24,489 nt of DNA from CAZAQV01 sp964487255 (GTDB lineage: Bacteria; Myxococcota_A; Polyangia; Polyangiales; CAZAQV01). Of the stretch, positions 1 through 6,741 are shown piece after piece. Location of the stretch: NCBI GenBank assembly GCA_964487255.1, contig CAZAQV010000046.1, positions 1 to 24,489 on the forward strand, written 5' to 3'. Position 1 is the first letter of the stretch; every line of letters starts with the position of its first letter. The position numbers and the translations under genes are program-made. The notes under the pieces were generated by a model, which had not been told where the DNA came from, made no database searches, and worked only from the letters and a program-made list of their open reading frames with translations.

Positions 1-63
1 AGGAAGCGGGCCGGGAAGGACACCGCGCCCGCCGCCCGGGCGAGGCGCACGACCCTGTCGTGA
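1..63 (+). CDS. Possible C-terminal end of a truncated gene (partial)
   Basis: The first reading frame is open from the window edge to a TGA at 61-63 and encodes about 20 residues rich in Arg, Ala and Lys, ending RRTTLS. A short GC-rich open frame at a window edge is weak evidence. It is listed because the stop falls inside a candidate transposon terminus (TGTCGTGACG, 56-65), so a host gene could have been cut by insertion and now end in transposon DNA. No family can be assigned. It may equally be non-coding. Confidence 0.2.
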   Translation, partial: RKRAGKDTAPAARARRTTLS

Positions 64-345
64 CGTAAAAGGTCCGAACAGGGTTTTGTGAAAAATCCGA
101 ACAGAACCCCGGGAAGGGCTCTGGCGGGGTGGATGATGAGGATGGTGGCTGGATCGCAGACACCGCCGACCAGGAGGAAGCCGGCCGTGCGGGTCCGTGG
201 GGTTACTGACCCGTTTTGAGGGATTCCACCGAGGCGGTGGAAACGCTGTCTGATGTCCCCTCATTCGGACCTGTCTTGGCGCCTGCGGACTTGAGTTGGG
301 ATGATTGCTTGGTCTTGCCGACCTCGGGGCGCGAGGGAGGACGGC
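56..345. other. Non-coding stretch with possible transposon end and repeats
   Basis: No convincing gene lies between position 64 and the antitoxin stop at 346. The stretch begins with TGTCGTGACG (56-65); a TGT terminus is common in Tn7/Tn5053/Mu-type elements. The 9-mer TCCGAACAG occurs twice in direct orientation at 73-81 and 96-104, 23 bp apart, separated by a GTTTTGTGAAAAA tract. The 9-mer AGGTCCGAA at 70-78 recurs inverted as TTCGGACCT at 264-272. Repeated short sites near a terminus are what a TniA/TnsB-type transposase binds, so this could be the end of the element distal to the transposase gene. I found no matching inverted terminus elsewhere in the window, so the assignment is tentative. 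Confidence 0.35.
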
Positions 346-567
346 TCAGCGCAATTGGTCCAGGGCCGCTCGCAACACCTCATCACCCGGGACCGCCTTG
401 ACCGTCCCGTCCAGCATCTCTTCGATGCGACGATCGGATTCATCTGCCCACTCGTCCTCGAACTCCAAGGGCGTATCCACGCTGCCGAGGAGCTTCTCCG
501 CAAGGCGTTCGCGCTCTTCAGGAGAGAGCTTCATCGCTTTGGCTTCCAGAATGTCCCATCCTGCCAT
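346..567 (-). CDS. Addiction module component family protein (orphan antitoxin)
   Basis: This 73-residue acidic protein matches the layout of the putative addiction module component family (TIGR02574 type). It has an N-terminal helix with KLSPEERERLAEKLLGS (residues about 13-29), an acidic middle with DEWADESDRRIEEMLDG, and the typical C-terminal VPGDEVLRAALDQLR. Members are usually antitoxins paired with a RelE/ParE-like toxin encoded just downstream, with a start overlapping the antitoxin stop. Here nothing toxin-like follows on the minus strand in 64-345, so it appears to be an orphan. ATG at 565-567 gives the full family length; an internal ATG at residue 12 is a less likely start. No strong Shine-Dalgarno is visible. 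It lies 273 bp beyond the last gene of the transposition operon on the same strand and could be element cargo. Confidence 0.75.
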   Translation of the reverse strand: MAGWDILEAKAMKLSPEERERLAEKLLGSVDTPLEFEDEWADESDRRIEEMLDGTVKAVPGDEVLRAALDQLR

Positions 568-602
568 GGCGACCGCGGCCAGGGGCGAGCCATTATCCGG
601 TC

Positions 603-857
603 ATGATCATGGCGCGCATCGAACTCAGCGATCCGCTCGCAGCTCCCGATCCGCTCACGCTCGTCTTGCCAATCGCCGCCGGCTATGGCGCAACGGCCGA
701 TGTCGCCCATGAGGTCCTTACGTTCGCGCTGACGGTGGCGAGCCACCCCGTCGTGATGGACGTGAGTGGCGGGATTCATCACGTCCCGCGCGAACTCATC
801 AGGTCGATTGCGACGTGGGAGTCGGCGCACCATGACACGCCTACTCGATCGCCGTGA
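603..857 (+). CDS. Questionable small hypothetical ORF
   Basis: An 84-codon ORF fills most of the gap between the antitoxin and the 601-residue gene and runs against both. Its predicted protein has a fairly ordinary composition (segments such as LTLVLPIAAGYGATADVAHEVL and HHVPRELIRSIATW), unlike the Arg/Pro/Ser-rich shadows elsewhere. It has no Shine-Dalgarno, resembles no family I recognise, and its last 17 bases overlap the 3' end of the convergent gene. It may be a decayed fragment or chance. Confidence 0.2.
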   Translation: MIMARIELSDPLAAPDPLTLVLPIAAGYGATADVAHEVLTFALTVASHPVVMDVSGGIHHVPRELIRSIATWESAHHDTPTRSP

Positions 858-2646
858 CGAGGTCACCGACGTCGATCCTCCCCACCACGTCGTACACGTA
901 GTCCCTGGCGGGGCCTTCAGCACGCTGGTCCAGGGTTCGTACGTAGGAGTAGGCATCGCCCGGCGCTCCGAGAACGGCGGCAAGGGAGTAGGCGGCCGTG
1001 TCCTCGGGGTTCGACGGATCCGGCACGGCGATCTCGAGTTCCGGGACGCGCCCGAGCATCCCAAGAGCCACGACGACAGCCCTCCGGACAACGTGGTCAT
1101 GAGCAGGCAGGTGCTGTAGCAGGCGCTCGACCAACTCAGCATCACGAATCACGCGACCCAGCAACTGCTGAGCATCCTCGATCAGCGCACCGGCCGCCGG
1201 CACAGATGCAGCCTGGTATATCGCGCCGATCGCGTCTACGCGGTCGAGGAGCGATAGAGGGTTCTCTGCCGCGGCCTTGAACCGCTCACTCCCCGGGTCG
1301 GAGGGATTCGGGAAGCGTCGCACCGCGGCGAGGAGGCGGAGTTGAGCCTTCCCATCGAGCTCCAGCAGGTCCCCGATCGAGGCGAGGAGCGGTGTCAGCG
1401 ATTCGGTGTCCGAGAGCCCCGCCGTCCCCACGACCGCAACATCGGGGAGACGCTGGTCGCCCTGTGGGAGGAGTTCAACTGCGGCCACCTGCCGGACTCG
1501 GTCTTCGACTTCCCTCCTGCGCGACCCCCGGACATCCTGGCTCAGGCTGGGGTGGTCAGCCCATACGGCCAGTCGTTCGAGGGCCTGACGGGCAAGGGCC
1601 ACTGCCCCAGAGAGTCTTCGCCCGAATCCGCCGCGGATCTCGTTCGCCAGCACGGATCGTCTGAAAAAGGCGAACCGCTCCAGATCCTGGGACCCAACAA
1701 GATCCGCGAGGTCGAGAAGGTACTGCACGTCCTCCAGCTCAACTGCGGGACGGAGTGCCGCCACAAGTTCCTCGAGACGACATGCTTCCACGGTGGCTGC
1801 CTCCACGTCGCCGACAGCGAAGTAGGGCGGGGCTCCGCCGTGACAGCGGAGATCACCATCGATGCGGAACAGCCGTCCGTCCCCGCCGGCCTTGCTTCGA
1901 TCCCACCTCGCGGCGCTTCGCGTGTCCCTGGCCAGGCGGCTCAGGTCAATCGCATTTGCGATCGGATCGAGCGACCGGCTGGCGTCTGCCCACCACCGTA
2001 GCTCTTGGCGGGTCGCTGGACGTCCCAGTTCCTCCTGGACCTTCTCGAAGCCGCGTCGCGCTGCCTCGGCGCCGCTCCATGCGACCTCCTCGACTTCTCC
2101 GGGCTTCTCACCGGCCGGGAACCAGTAGACGATGGGGCGGCCCGTCTGCGTCTTCTTCCGCACCATCTCAACCCGGGGCTCATGCCAGTCGGGGTGCCCC
2201 CGTTCCCGGGACCGAGAGAGCGTCTGGAGACGCTTCCGGACGAGATTCGGGTGCTCACTCGAGAGGGGGAGACCGAGCCGCCGAACCTCCTCATGGACCT
2301 CCCGCGTCGTCACTGCCCTCTCCAACGCCTCGTAGATCGAGCGCAGGGCCTGCAACACAACCATGCCGTCGTCCCAGGTGGCATCCTCGCCCTGGACCGG
2401 CTGATCGCGATGGCAGTAGCGCGTCCGCCCCGTGCGACCGCCTGAGCGGATGAGGATACCCCGCCGAACGAGGCTGTAGACCTCCGCGTTGAAGGTCGTC
2501 CGATCTCCGATCTCGCGCCCGGTCTCCTCATAGGCGTCTCGGATCTCGGCGATCTCGAATCCGCGGCCCGCCTCCATCGTCGCGCCAGCCACGATCGTGG
2601 CGATGAGATCGGCGTGAGAGCCGGTCTTGGTGGTGCTCTTCATCAC
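841..2646 (-). CDS. Transposition-operon third protein: tandem winged-helix-like plus helical domain, unknown family
   Basis: The 601-residue product has three N-terminal segments that look like winged helix-turn-helix folds (about residues 10-80, 92-177 and 190-265). The first has a typical recognition-helix-and-wing pattern ending in LVRRGILIRSGG; the second ends in TGRPIVYWFP. The rest (about 280-600) is Leu/Ala-rich and predicted helical, perhaps HEAT-like. No zinc-ribbon Cys clusters of TniQ/TnsD are seen. The start is coupled to the ATPase gene: GTG at 2644-2646, or ATG at 2641-2643, overlaps the ATPase TGA (2643-2645). It occupies the position of tniQ/tnsD in TniA-TniB operons, so a role in target choice or transpososome assembly is a reasonable inference. 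A regulatory role or cargo status is also possible. I do not recognise the family. Confidence 0.85.
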   Translation of the reverse strand: MMKSTTKTGSHADLIATIVAGATMEAGRGFEIAEIRDAYEETGREIGDRTTFNAEVYSLVRRGILIRSGGRTGRTRYCHRDQPVQGEDATWDDGMVVLQALRSIYEALERAVTTREVHEEVRRLGLPLSSEHPNLVRKRLQTLSRSRERGHPDWHEPRVEMVRKKTQTGRPIVYWFPAGEKPGEVEEVAWSGAEAARRGFEKVQEELGRPATRQELRWWADASRSLDPIANAIDLSRLARDTRSAARWDRSKAGGDGRLFRIDGDLRCHGGAPPYFAVGDVEAATVEACRLEELVAALRPAVELEDVQYLLDLADLVGSQDLERFAFFRRSVLANEIRGGFGRRLSGAVALARQALERLAVWADHPSLSQDVRGSRRREVEDRVRQVAAVELLPQGDQRLPDVAVVGTAGLSDTESLTPLLASIGDLLELDGKAQLRLLAAVRRFPNPSDPGSERFKAAAENPLSLLDRVDAIGAIYQAASVPAAGALIEDAQQLLGRVIRDAELVERLLQHLPAHDHVVRRAVVVALGMLGRVPELEIAVPDPSNPEDTAAYSLAAVLGAPGDAYSYVRTLDQRAEGPARDYVYDVVGRIDVGDLVTAIE

Positions 2647-3602
2647 GCCGCCTGTTCCTCTGCTCCCTTGCGCTGGATGGATCGGGCCTCCACCAGGGTG
2701 CGCATGAAGATCTCCTTGTTGAATCCGATCGCCTCCCGCGGCGTGGCGTCTCGGGAGGCGCTACGCATCCTCCGGATGTAGTTCACCACGTGATCTTCGA
2801 TGCGGCCGATCGGCATGGGGCCGCCGCGGGTGACGTTCTCGTAGATGAACCGAGCCCACGTTTCCTCGCTTGCCTCCGAAACGTGTTCGTTGAGGCCGGG
2901 AAGGAAGCGCCGGTAGACGCTCCCGACCTTCGAGGCCTTGATCGGCGCCACTGCCTGGATCCGGACCCACCGCCGCTCCTCCGAGTCGAGAATCCGGCCC
3001 CGGAGCGCCTCCGTGCCAACGAGGAGAATGCCGACGCCGGCCGGGCTGTACTCCCGCTCCTGCCCCCCTCCCGTGAAGCGGTGCTTCGACCGGCGCTCGG
3101 CGATCGACATGATGTCGCGCATCACCTCGAATGCCTCATCGGCGAGTGCCTCACCCTCGTCGAAGATGATTGCTGAGACGCGATGGTTCAGGAGTCGCTC
3201 GACGAGCGCGTCCATGAGCTCGTCATCGGTCCTCCGGCGGTTGCGAACCCGGACCTCGGGCTCACGCCGGAAGGCGTCCTTCCAGATCTTGATGAGGCAG
3301 TCACGCCGCGTCTTGCTCTGCATGCTGTGGACGTGTGCCACGCGGGTCCGGCGGTACTTCGGATCGTTCTTCTCGGCAAGCCGCTCATTCTCCGCATGAC
3401 CCTGGAGGGCCATATCAATGGCGATCGACTTCCCGGTCCCCTGTTCACCGAGGACTGCGATACCCTTCTTCTGCTTGTTGGCCTGATCGAGGCAGTCCGC
3501 GACCCACGGGATGGCCCCGACGTCCGAGAGAACCGGAAGGCGGACCTTGCCCTCGTAGGCCGCGGCCGCATCCACCTCGCCGATATGCATCTTCACACTC
3601 AT
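2643..3602 (-). CDS. AAA+ ATPase, TniB/TnsC-type transposition protein
   Basis: This 319-residue AAA+ ATPase has a Walker A motif GEQGTGKS at residues 52-59, a Walker B motif AIIFDEGE at about 144-151 and a sensor-1-like strand ILLVGTEAL near 192-200. TniB, TnsC and MuB-type ATPases of this size bind target DNA, take part in target immunity and activate the DDE transposase. The gene lies directly after the transposase on the same strand. Its ribosome binding site AGGAGG (plus-strand CTCCTCCTA, 3607-3615) overlaps the transposase TAG at 3613-3615 and precedes the ATG (3600-3602) at good spacing, so the genes form one transcript. The stop overlaps the start of the next gene. TniB versus another TnsC-like branch cannot be settled by eye; a role in transposition is well supported by the neighbours. 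Confidence 0.92.
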   Translation of the reverse strand: MSVKMHIGEVDAAAAYEGKVRLPVLSDVGAIPWVADCLDQANKQKKGIAVLGEQGTGKSIAIDMALQGHAENERLAEKNDPKYRRTRVAHVHSMQSKTRRDCLIKIWKDAFRREPEVRVRNRRRTDDELMDALVERLLNHRVSAIIFDEGEALADEAFEVMRDIMSIAERRSKHRFTGGGQEREYSPAGVGILLVGTEALRGRILDSEERRWVRIQAVAPIKASKVGSVYRRFLPGLNEHVSEASEETWARFIYENVTRGGPMPIGRIEDHVVNYIRRMRSASRDATPREAIGFNKEIFMRTLVEARSIQRKGAEEQAA

Positions 3603-3612
3603 GGTGCTCCTC

Positions 3613-5613
3613 CTATTCGTTCACGACACGGATGAGCGATCGCGGGTCGTGAACCAACCACGCCGGCAGTTCGTCATCAGCTTCCAGGTCTCCGCCTCCG
3701 TCAGACACCACCAGCTTCGGCTCGCTGGCCTTCACGCCCTCCTTCGAGGACTTCGACGTGGCGGACGAGGACTTCCGCCTGCGCTTCTTGGGAGTCTTCT
3801 TCGGAGGCTTCTTCGGCGCCTCGGCGGGCGGTGCGGAGGGGGGGGGCAACGCCTCCGACGGCATGTCATCGACCCCATCCATCCGTAGGTCGAGAGCTAT
3901 CTGGGCAGAGTCGCGCTTCTCGCGCTTCCGAGCCTGCGCCTTCTCCCAGCGTTCGTCGGCCGCCGCAGTGCGCCTCTCCAGCTCGCCGTCGGCGCGCCGA
4001 GCCGCTTCCTCCCCGATTCTCTTCCGCCGGAGATCCTCCCGAGCGCGCTCGCCCTCATCGCTGTACTGTCGCGCTGTCGCGGCACGGTCACGGGCAACGT
4101 CAGATCCGTTGTGAAGCCGCGCCCATTCTTCAGCCGGCATGCAGAAGATGTCGTTCTCGCCGAACGCCTCGACGAAGATGCCGCGCAGAAGCGGATCAGG
4201 CCGATACCGAACCTGGGTCTGATGCGGGACCTCTCGACCCTGGCTCTCTATGTAGAAGTCCGTGTTCAGGTGCTCGAGGTTTCCCTTGCGGACGACGCCG
4301 GTCTTGGGAGACAGGATGTAGAGGGCGTCTCGGCCATTGCGTACCAGAGCGCGGTCGAAGTTCTCGTGGTACGCGATCTCGGGCTGGGTCCCGAGCTTCC
4401 GGTGGGTGAGCTCCTCGTTGTAGACGGCAATCACCTTGCGATCGATTTCCTCGCAGAGCCGCTCGTACGTGTGGAGTTCCTCGACCTCGATCGGGATCTT
4501 AGTCCTCTCACGGAAGTTGGTAGCGACAGCCTCGGAGCGGGTCGCCTTGGGGTTCTTCGTGACTCTGTCCGTGAGGGGCAACCACTTCCACTTGTAGCCC
4601 GTGATCTCCGAGCACAGCGCCTTCAGCGTGTCCACCGGTCGCTCGACCTTCCCGCGGGGATAAGGAGTGCGGCCCGGGAGGTCCGGCACGTAGATGCCAC
4701 TCCTCTCCACGTCCTCCAGCATGCTGACATGCTGTTGGGCCTTGTCCCAACGAAGGACTTCGGGACGGTGACCCGAGAACGTCCGGCAGGCCGGTGGCGC
4801 GAGCTCCGGCAACATCGCGCCGAGAAGGGCCACCAGGACATCGGTGGAATCGAAGCCGCTCGTCTTTCCACGCCGCTTCGGATCCGCGACGTAGTAGCCC
4901 ACGATGGCCCGAGAACGGTTGCACAGGACCAGGACCATGCTGACCACAACCGCGATCCATCGCTTCGACTGGCGGTCGAACTGGCGGATCCAAACCGGGA
5001 CGTCCATCTCGTCGAGGCTCCAGATCTGGTGCGTGTAGTCGGCCGGTACCGGCGGATGGTGCATCGTGTCGGCGACCGCGGCCCTGCTTCCGTTACGATA
5101 CGCCGCGATCCGCTCTGCGGGGACCTCGTTCACGAACCGGTAGACCTGCCAGTAGGACGGCTTCGGGTGTCCGCGCTCCTGGGCCCACCCCTGCACGCTC
5201 AGCCACATCTTCCGGATGCTCGGGTGCCGATCATCCGCCAATCTCTGGCAGATCTCTGCCTCGACCACATCCCCCATCGGCACGGGCTTCCGGCCCCGGC
5301 CAGCCTCCTCCTCGAAGTCGGCCACCTCGAGGGGCCGGTCATCGCCCGCCTGATCGGCCTTCTGCAACCACTCCCAGAGGGTGGTACGGCTCGGAGCCTC
5401 GCCAGGAAGGAGGCCGATGGCGCAGGCGTTTTCTACGGCTTCGAGTTGCTCGTTGAGCGTGCCGCCTTCCAGGCGAGCCACCTGAACGCACCGCATCCGA
5501 AAGGTGGCGCGATCATCGGCCTTCTTTCGGGCCTTGGTGGCTCGCGAAGCCGAGTACCGGCTCCTCGTCCCCGTCGCCTTGTAGGGCTTCGTCCCATCCT
5601 GTTGGCGTGCCAT
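3613..5613 (-). CDS. DDE (rve/Mu-type) transposase, TniA/TnsB-like
   Basis: This 666-residue transposase has an N-terminal helix-turn-helix region (about 35-160), an RNase H-like catalytic core and a Mu-transposase C-terminal-like region. The likely catalytic triad is D201 (in IWSLDEMDVPVW), D290 (in EVLRWDKAQ) and E324 (in PRGKVERPVDTLK). The C-terminus (about 540-650) is a charged, coiled-coil-like stretch followed by a Lys/Pro-rich tail (PKKPPKKTPKKRRRK), probably disordered and DNA- or partner-binding. The frame stays open upstream to 5679, but ATG at 5611-5613 is preferred because GGAGG lies 8 bases upstream and the longer form would cover the promoter and palindrome. A length near 650 residues and the following ATPase gene fit the TniA/TnsB class rather than IS21 or IS481. 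Confidence 0.92.
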   Translation of the reverse strand: MARQQDGTKPYKATGTRSRYSASRATKARKKADDRATFRMRCVQVARLEGGTLNEQLEAVENACAIGLLPGEAPSRTTLWEWLQKADQAGDDRPLEVADFEEEAGRGRKPVPMGDVVEAEICQRLADDRHPSIRKMWLSVQGWAQERGHPKPSYWQVYRFVNEVPAERIAAYRNGSRAAVADTMHHPPVPADYTHQIWSLDEMDVPVWIRQFDRQSKRWIAVVVSMVLVLCNRSRAIVGYYVADPKRRGKTSGFDSTDVLVALLGAMLPELAPPACRTFSGHRPEVLRWDKAQQHVSMLEDVERSGIYVPDLPGRTPYPRGKVERPVDTLKALCSEITGYKWKWLPLTDRVTKNPKATRSEAVATNFRERTKIPIEVEELHTYERLCEEIDRKVIAVYNEELTHRKLGTQPEIAYHENFDRALVRNGRDALYILSPKTGVVRKGNLEHLNTDFYIESQGREVPHQTQVRYRPDPLLRGIFVEAFGENDIFCMPAEEWARLHNGSDVARDRAATARQYSDEGERAREDLRRKRIGEEAARRADGELERRTAAADERWEKAQARKREKRDSAQIALDLRMDGVDDMPSEALPPPSAPPAEAPKKPPKKTPKKRRRKSSSATSKSSKEGVKASEPKLVVSDGGGDLEADDELPAWLVHDPRSLIRVVNE

Positions 5614-5636
5614 GCTGACTGCCTCCGACCCGAACA

Positions 5637-5653
5637 AATCCCGAAATGGGATT
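5637..5653. promoter_or_regulatory. Perfect 17-bp palindrome, candidate operator O1
   Basis: AATCCCGAAATGGGATT has 6-bp inverted arms (AATCCC/GGGATT) around a 5-bp centre. It lies 24 bp upstream of the transposase start and overlaps the predicted -10 box on its upstream side, so a bound protein would block transcription. An identical copy lies 87 bp away. The nearby XRE-type protein is the obvious candidate ligand; the transposase itself is an alternative. Confidence 0.65.
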
Positions 5654-5679
5654 CTACGTAGATGGACCGTTGAACGCAA
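5651..5679 (-). promoter_or_regulatory. Predicted sigma-70-type promoter of the transposition operon
   Basis: On the minus strand TTGCGT (5674-5679) and TAGAAT (5651-5656) are separated by exactly 17 bp. The -10 matches TATAAT at five of six positions; the -35 shares only the TTG. It lies 38 bp upstream of the transposase ATG and its -10 overlaps the 17-bp palindrome at 5637-5653. Confidence 0.5.
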
Positions 5680-5723
5680 CGATCTCGCTTCTCGGAGGCA
5701 CCGTACCCGCCGCTCGAAAGGAC

Positions 5724-5740
5724 AATCCCGAAATGGGATT
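5724..5740. promoter_or_regulatory. Second copy of the 17-bp palindrome, candidate operator O2
   Basis: It is identical base for base to the palindrome at 5637-5653. It is nested inside a wider dyad: GCCGCTCG at 5709-5716 pairs with CGAGCGGC at 5745-5752. It sits just downstream of the XRE gene stop and upstream of the transposase promoter. It may be a second operator allowing looping, part of a transposon end, or, as RNA, a hairpin ending the XRE transcript. Confidence 0.6.
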
Positions 5741-5781
5741 TTCGCGAGCGGCAGTTGATTTCACCCGCGGGTAGGCGGGGC

Positions 5782-6057
5782 TTAGGAGTCGAGGTCTCTG
5801 CCGAGGATGGTCATGAACTCCGCCGCCGTCGTGCCGCACGCGCGGCACCAGTGGTGGAGCTCTGCAGGACCCAGCTTGCGGGGCCGTTGAGACGGTCGTT
5901 CCCCGTAGGGTAGATCAGCCGGTCCTTCGGTCTTCGCGACGTAGCTCTGCGGCTTGCCGAGCTTGGCGGCGAGCTCCGCTTGCGTATAACCAGCCTTGTC
6001 TCTGACCTGCCTCAGCAGTGCTCGCACGAGATCGATCTCGTCTTGGCGTTTCGGCAC
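5782..6057 (-). CDS. XRE-family helix-turn-helix transcriptional regulator
   Basis: The 91-residue protein carries an XRE/Cro-type helix-turn-helix at about residues 11-45, with RDKAGYTQAELAAKLGKPQS as helices 1-3, followed by a C-terminal helical part ELHHWCRACGTTAAEFM. Between them lies an unusual stretch (about 45-60, GPADLPYGERPSQRPRKL) where relatives normally have a short turn such as SGERRLD, so the protein has a small insertion or local scrambling. GTG at 6055-6057 is preferred because AAGGGA lies just upstream and the protein then has normal family length; the frame is open much further upstream without family-like sequence, and ATG at 6112-6114 is the alternative. It lies between the transposition operon, whose promoter carries two palindromes, and a divergent SIR2 operon, and could control either. 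Confidence 0.75.
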   Translation of the reverse strand: MPKRQDEIDLVRALLRQVRDKAGYTQAELAAKLGKPQSYVAKTEGPADLPYGERPSQRPRKLGPAELHHWCRACGTTAAEFMTILGRDLDS

Positions 6058-6098
6058 CTGTCCCTTGCACTGGCTATGATTGGCCGGAGGAGCATAAA

Positions 6099-6109
6099 CC
6101 GCCCGGCGG
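6099..6109. promoter_or_regulatory. Short palindrome in divergent intergenic region
   Basis: CCGCCCGGCGG is an 11-bp perfect palindrome flanked by similar A/T-containing arms (AGCATAAA on the left, AGCATTGC on the right). It lies between the XRE start and the divergent operon at 6238, where an operator for either gene would be expected. GC-rich palindromes arise easily by chance in such DNA, so support is low. Confidence 0.25.
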
Positions 6110-6237
6110 AGCATTGCGAGCCCACGTGATGCCCCATGACCGGGGACTCCAGACTGGTCATACGACGGGAGGTTCACTGGCCGTGCTCGTGATCCCGCCG
6201 CATCTTTCGCGCGGACCCAGTCCATCAGGAGAAGAGA

Positions 6238-6741
6238 GTGCGATTTCGTGAGATCGCCAGTCGACTGACTGGCCTGAGCACGCCGGTGTTCGGCGTGTCC
6301 TGGAAGCCCGAGCCATCGGACGTGGAGAAGGCGAGACGGGTGGTGACGTTCTTGGAAGACCGTCGGGTGCTCTACGTCCCCTCCATGATGGAGGTGCCGG
6401 ATCATTGCGTCCGGTCCGTCCTCGAGATCAGGAGGTTCCTGACTGAGGAACTACAGGCGCTGCCACCGGGCTCGCCGCTGGCTGAACCGCTACGCGCGAT
6501 GCGCGCCGCCAGCCGGAAGTTCCTGGCCTACTCTGATAGATGGCCTGACCCAGAGGAGTTCTCTCCTGAGTGGGGTGCCCACTGGCCCGACTGGGAGTTC
6601 AATCAGGCGCTCGGTGAACTGCGAGGTGTCTTTGGGGTCCACCTCGCGGCCTTGGCGGCTGCGTACGGACTCGATGTCGAGGACGAATTGGCGAGCATCA
6701 TTCCACCGGCCGACGACGACCTCTGTGATGGGTTAGAGTAG
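6238..6741 (+). CDS. DUF6650-like protein, first gene of a SIR2 operon
   Basis: The 167-residue product resembles, from memory, the DUF6650 family: an opening pattern like RFREIASRLTGLSTPVFGVSW, then a conserved core VVTFLEDRRVLYVP, a helix with HCVRSVLEIRRFLTEEL, RAMRAASRKFL, and a C-terminal ALGELRGVFGVHLAAL followed by DVEDELASIIP. No catalytic motif is evident, no membrane segment is present, and the biochemical role of the family is unknown to me. The start is GTG at 6238-6240 with AGGAG about 8 bases upstream. The stop TAG (6739-6741) directly abuts the SIR2 start, so the two are almost certainly co-translated. The pairing suggests a partner, sensor or regulator for the SIR2 effector; that is inference. 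Confidence 0.8.
   Translation: MRFREIASRLTGLSTPVFGVSWKPEPSDVEKARRVVTFLEDRRVLYVPSMMEVPDHCVRSVLEIRRFLTEELQALPPGSPLAEPLRAMRAASRKFLAYSDRWPDPEEFSPEWGAHWPDWEFNQALGELRGVFGVHLAALAAAYGLDVEDELASIIPPADDDLCDGLE

Noticed and set aside
531..1145. A 204-codon minus-strand frame across the end of the 601-residue gene and the antitoxin
   Set aside because: It overlaps two better-supported genes and its product is Arg-rich with low complexity.
1342..2453. Several plus-strand frames opposite the 601-residue gene
   Set aside because: They are antisense shadows with Arg/Pro/Ser-rich translations and no ribosome binding sites.
4111..5661. A 516-codon plus-strand frame opposite the transposase
   Set aside because: It is fully antisense to a well-supported DDE transposase, has no family features, and is explained by codon bias.
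5614..5679. N-terminal extension of the transposase to an upstream start at 5679
   Set aside because: The extension would cover the predicted -10 box and palindrome. The ATG at 5613 has a good ribosome binding site.
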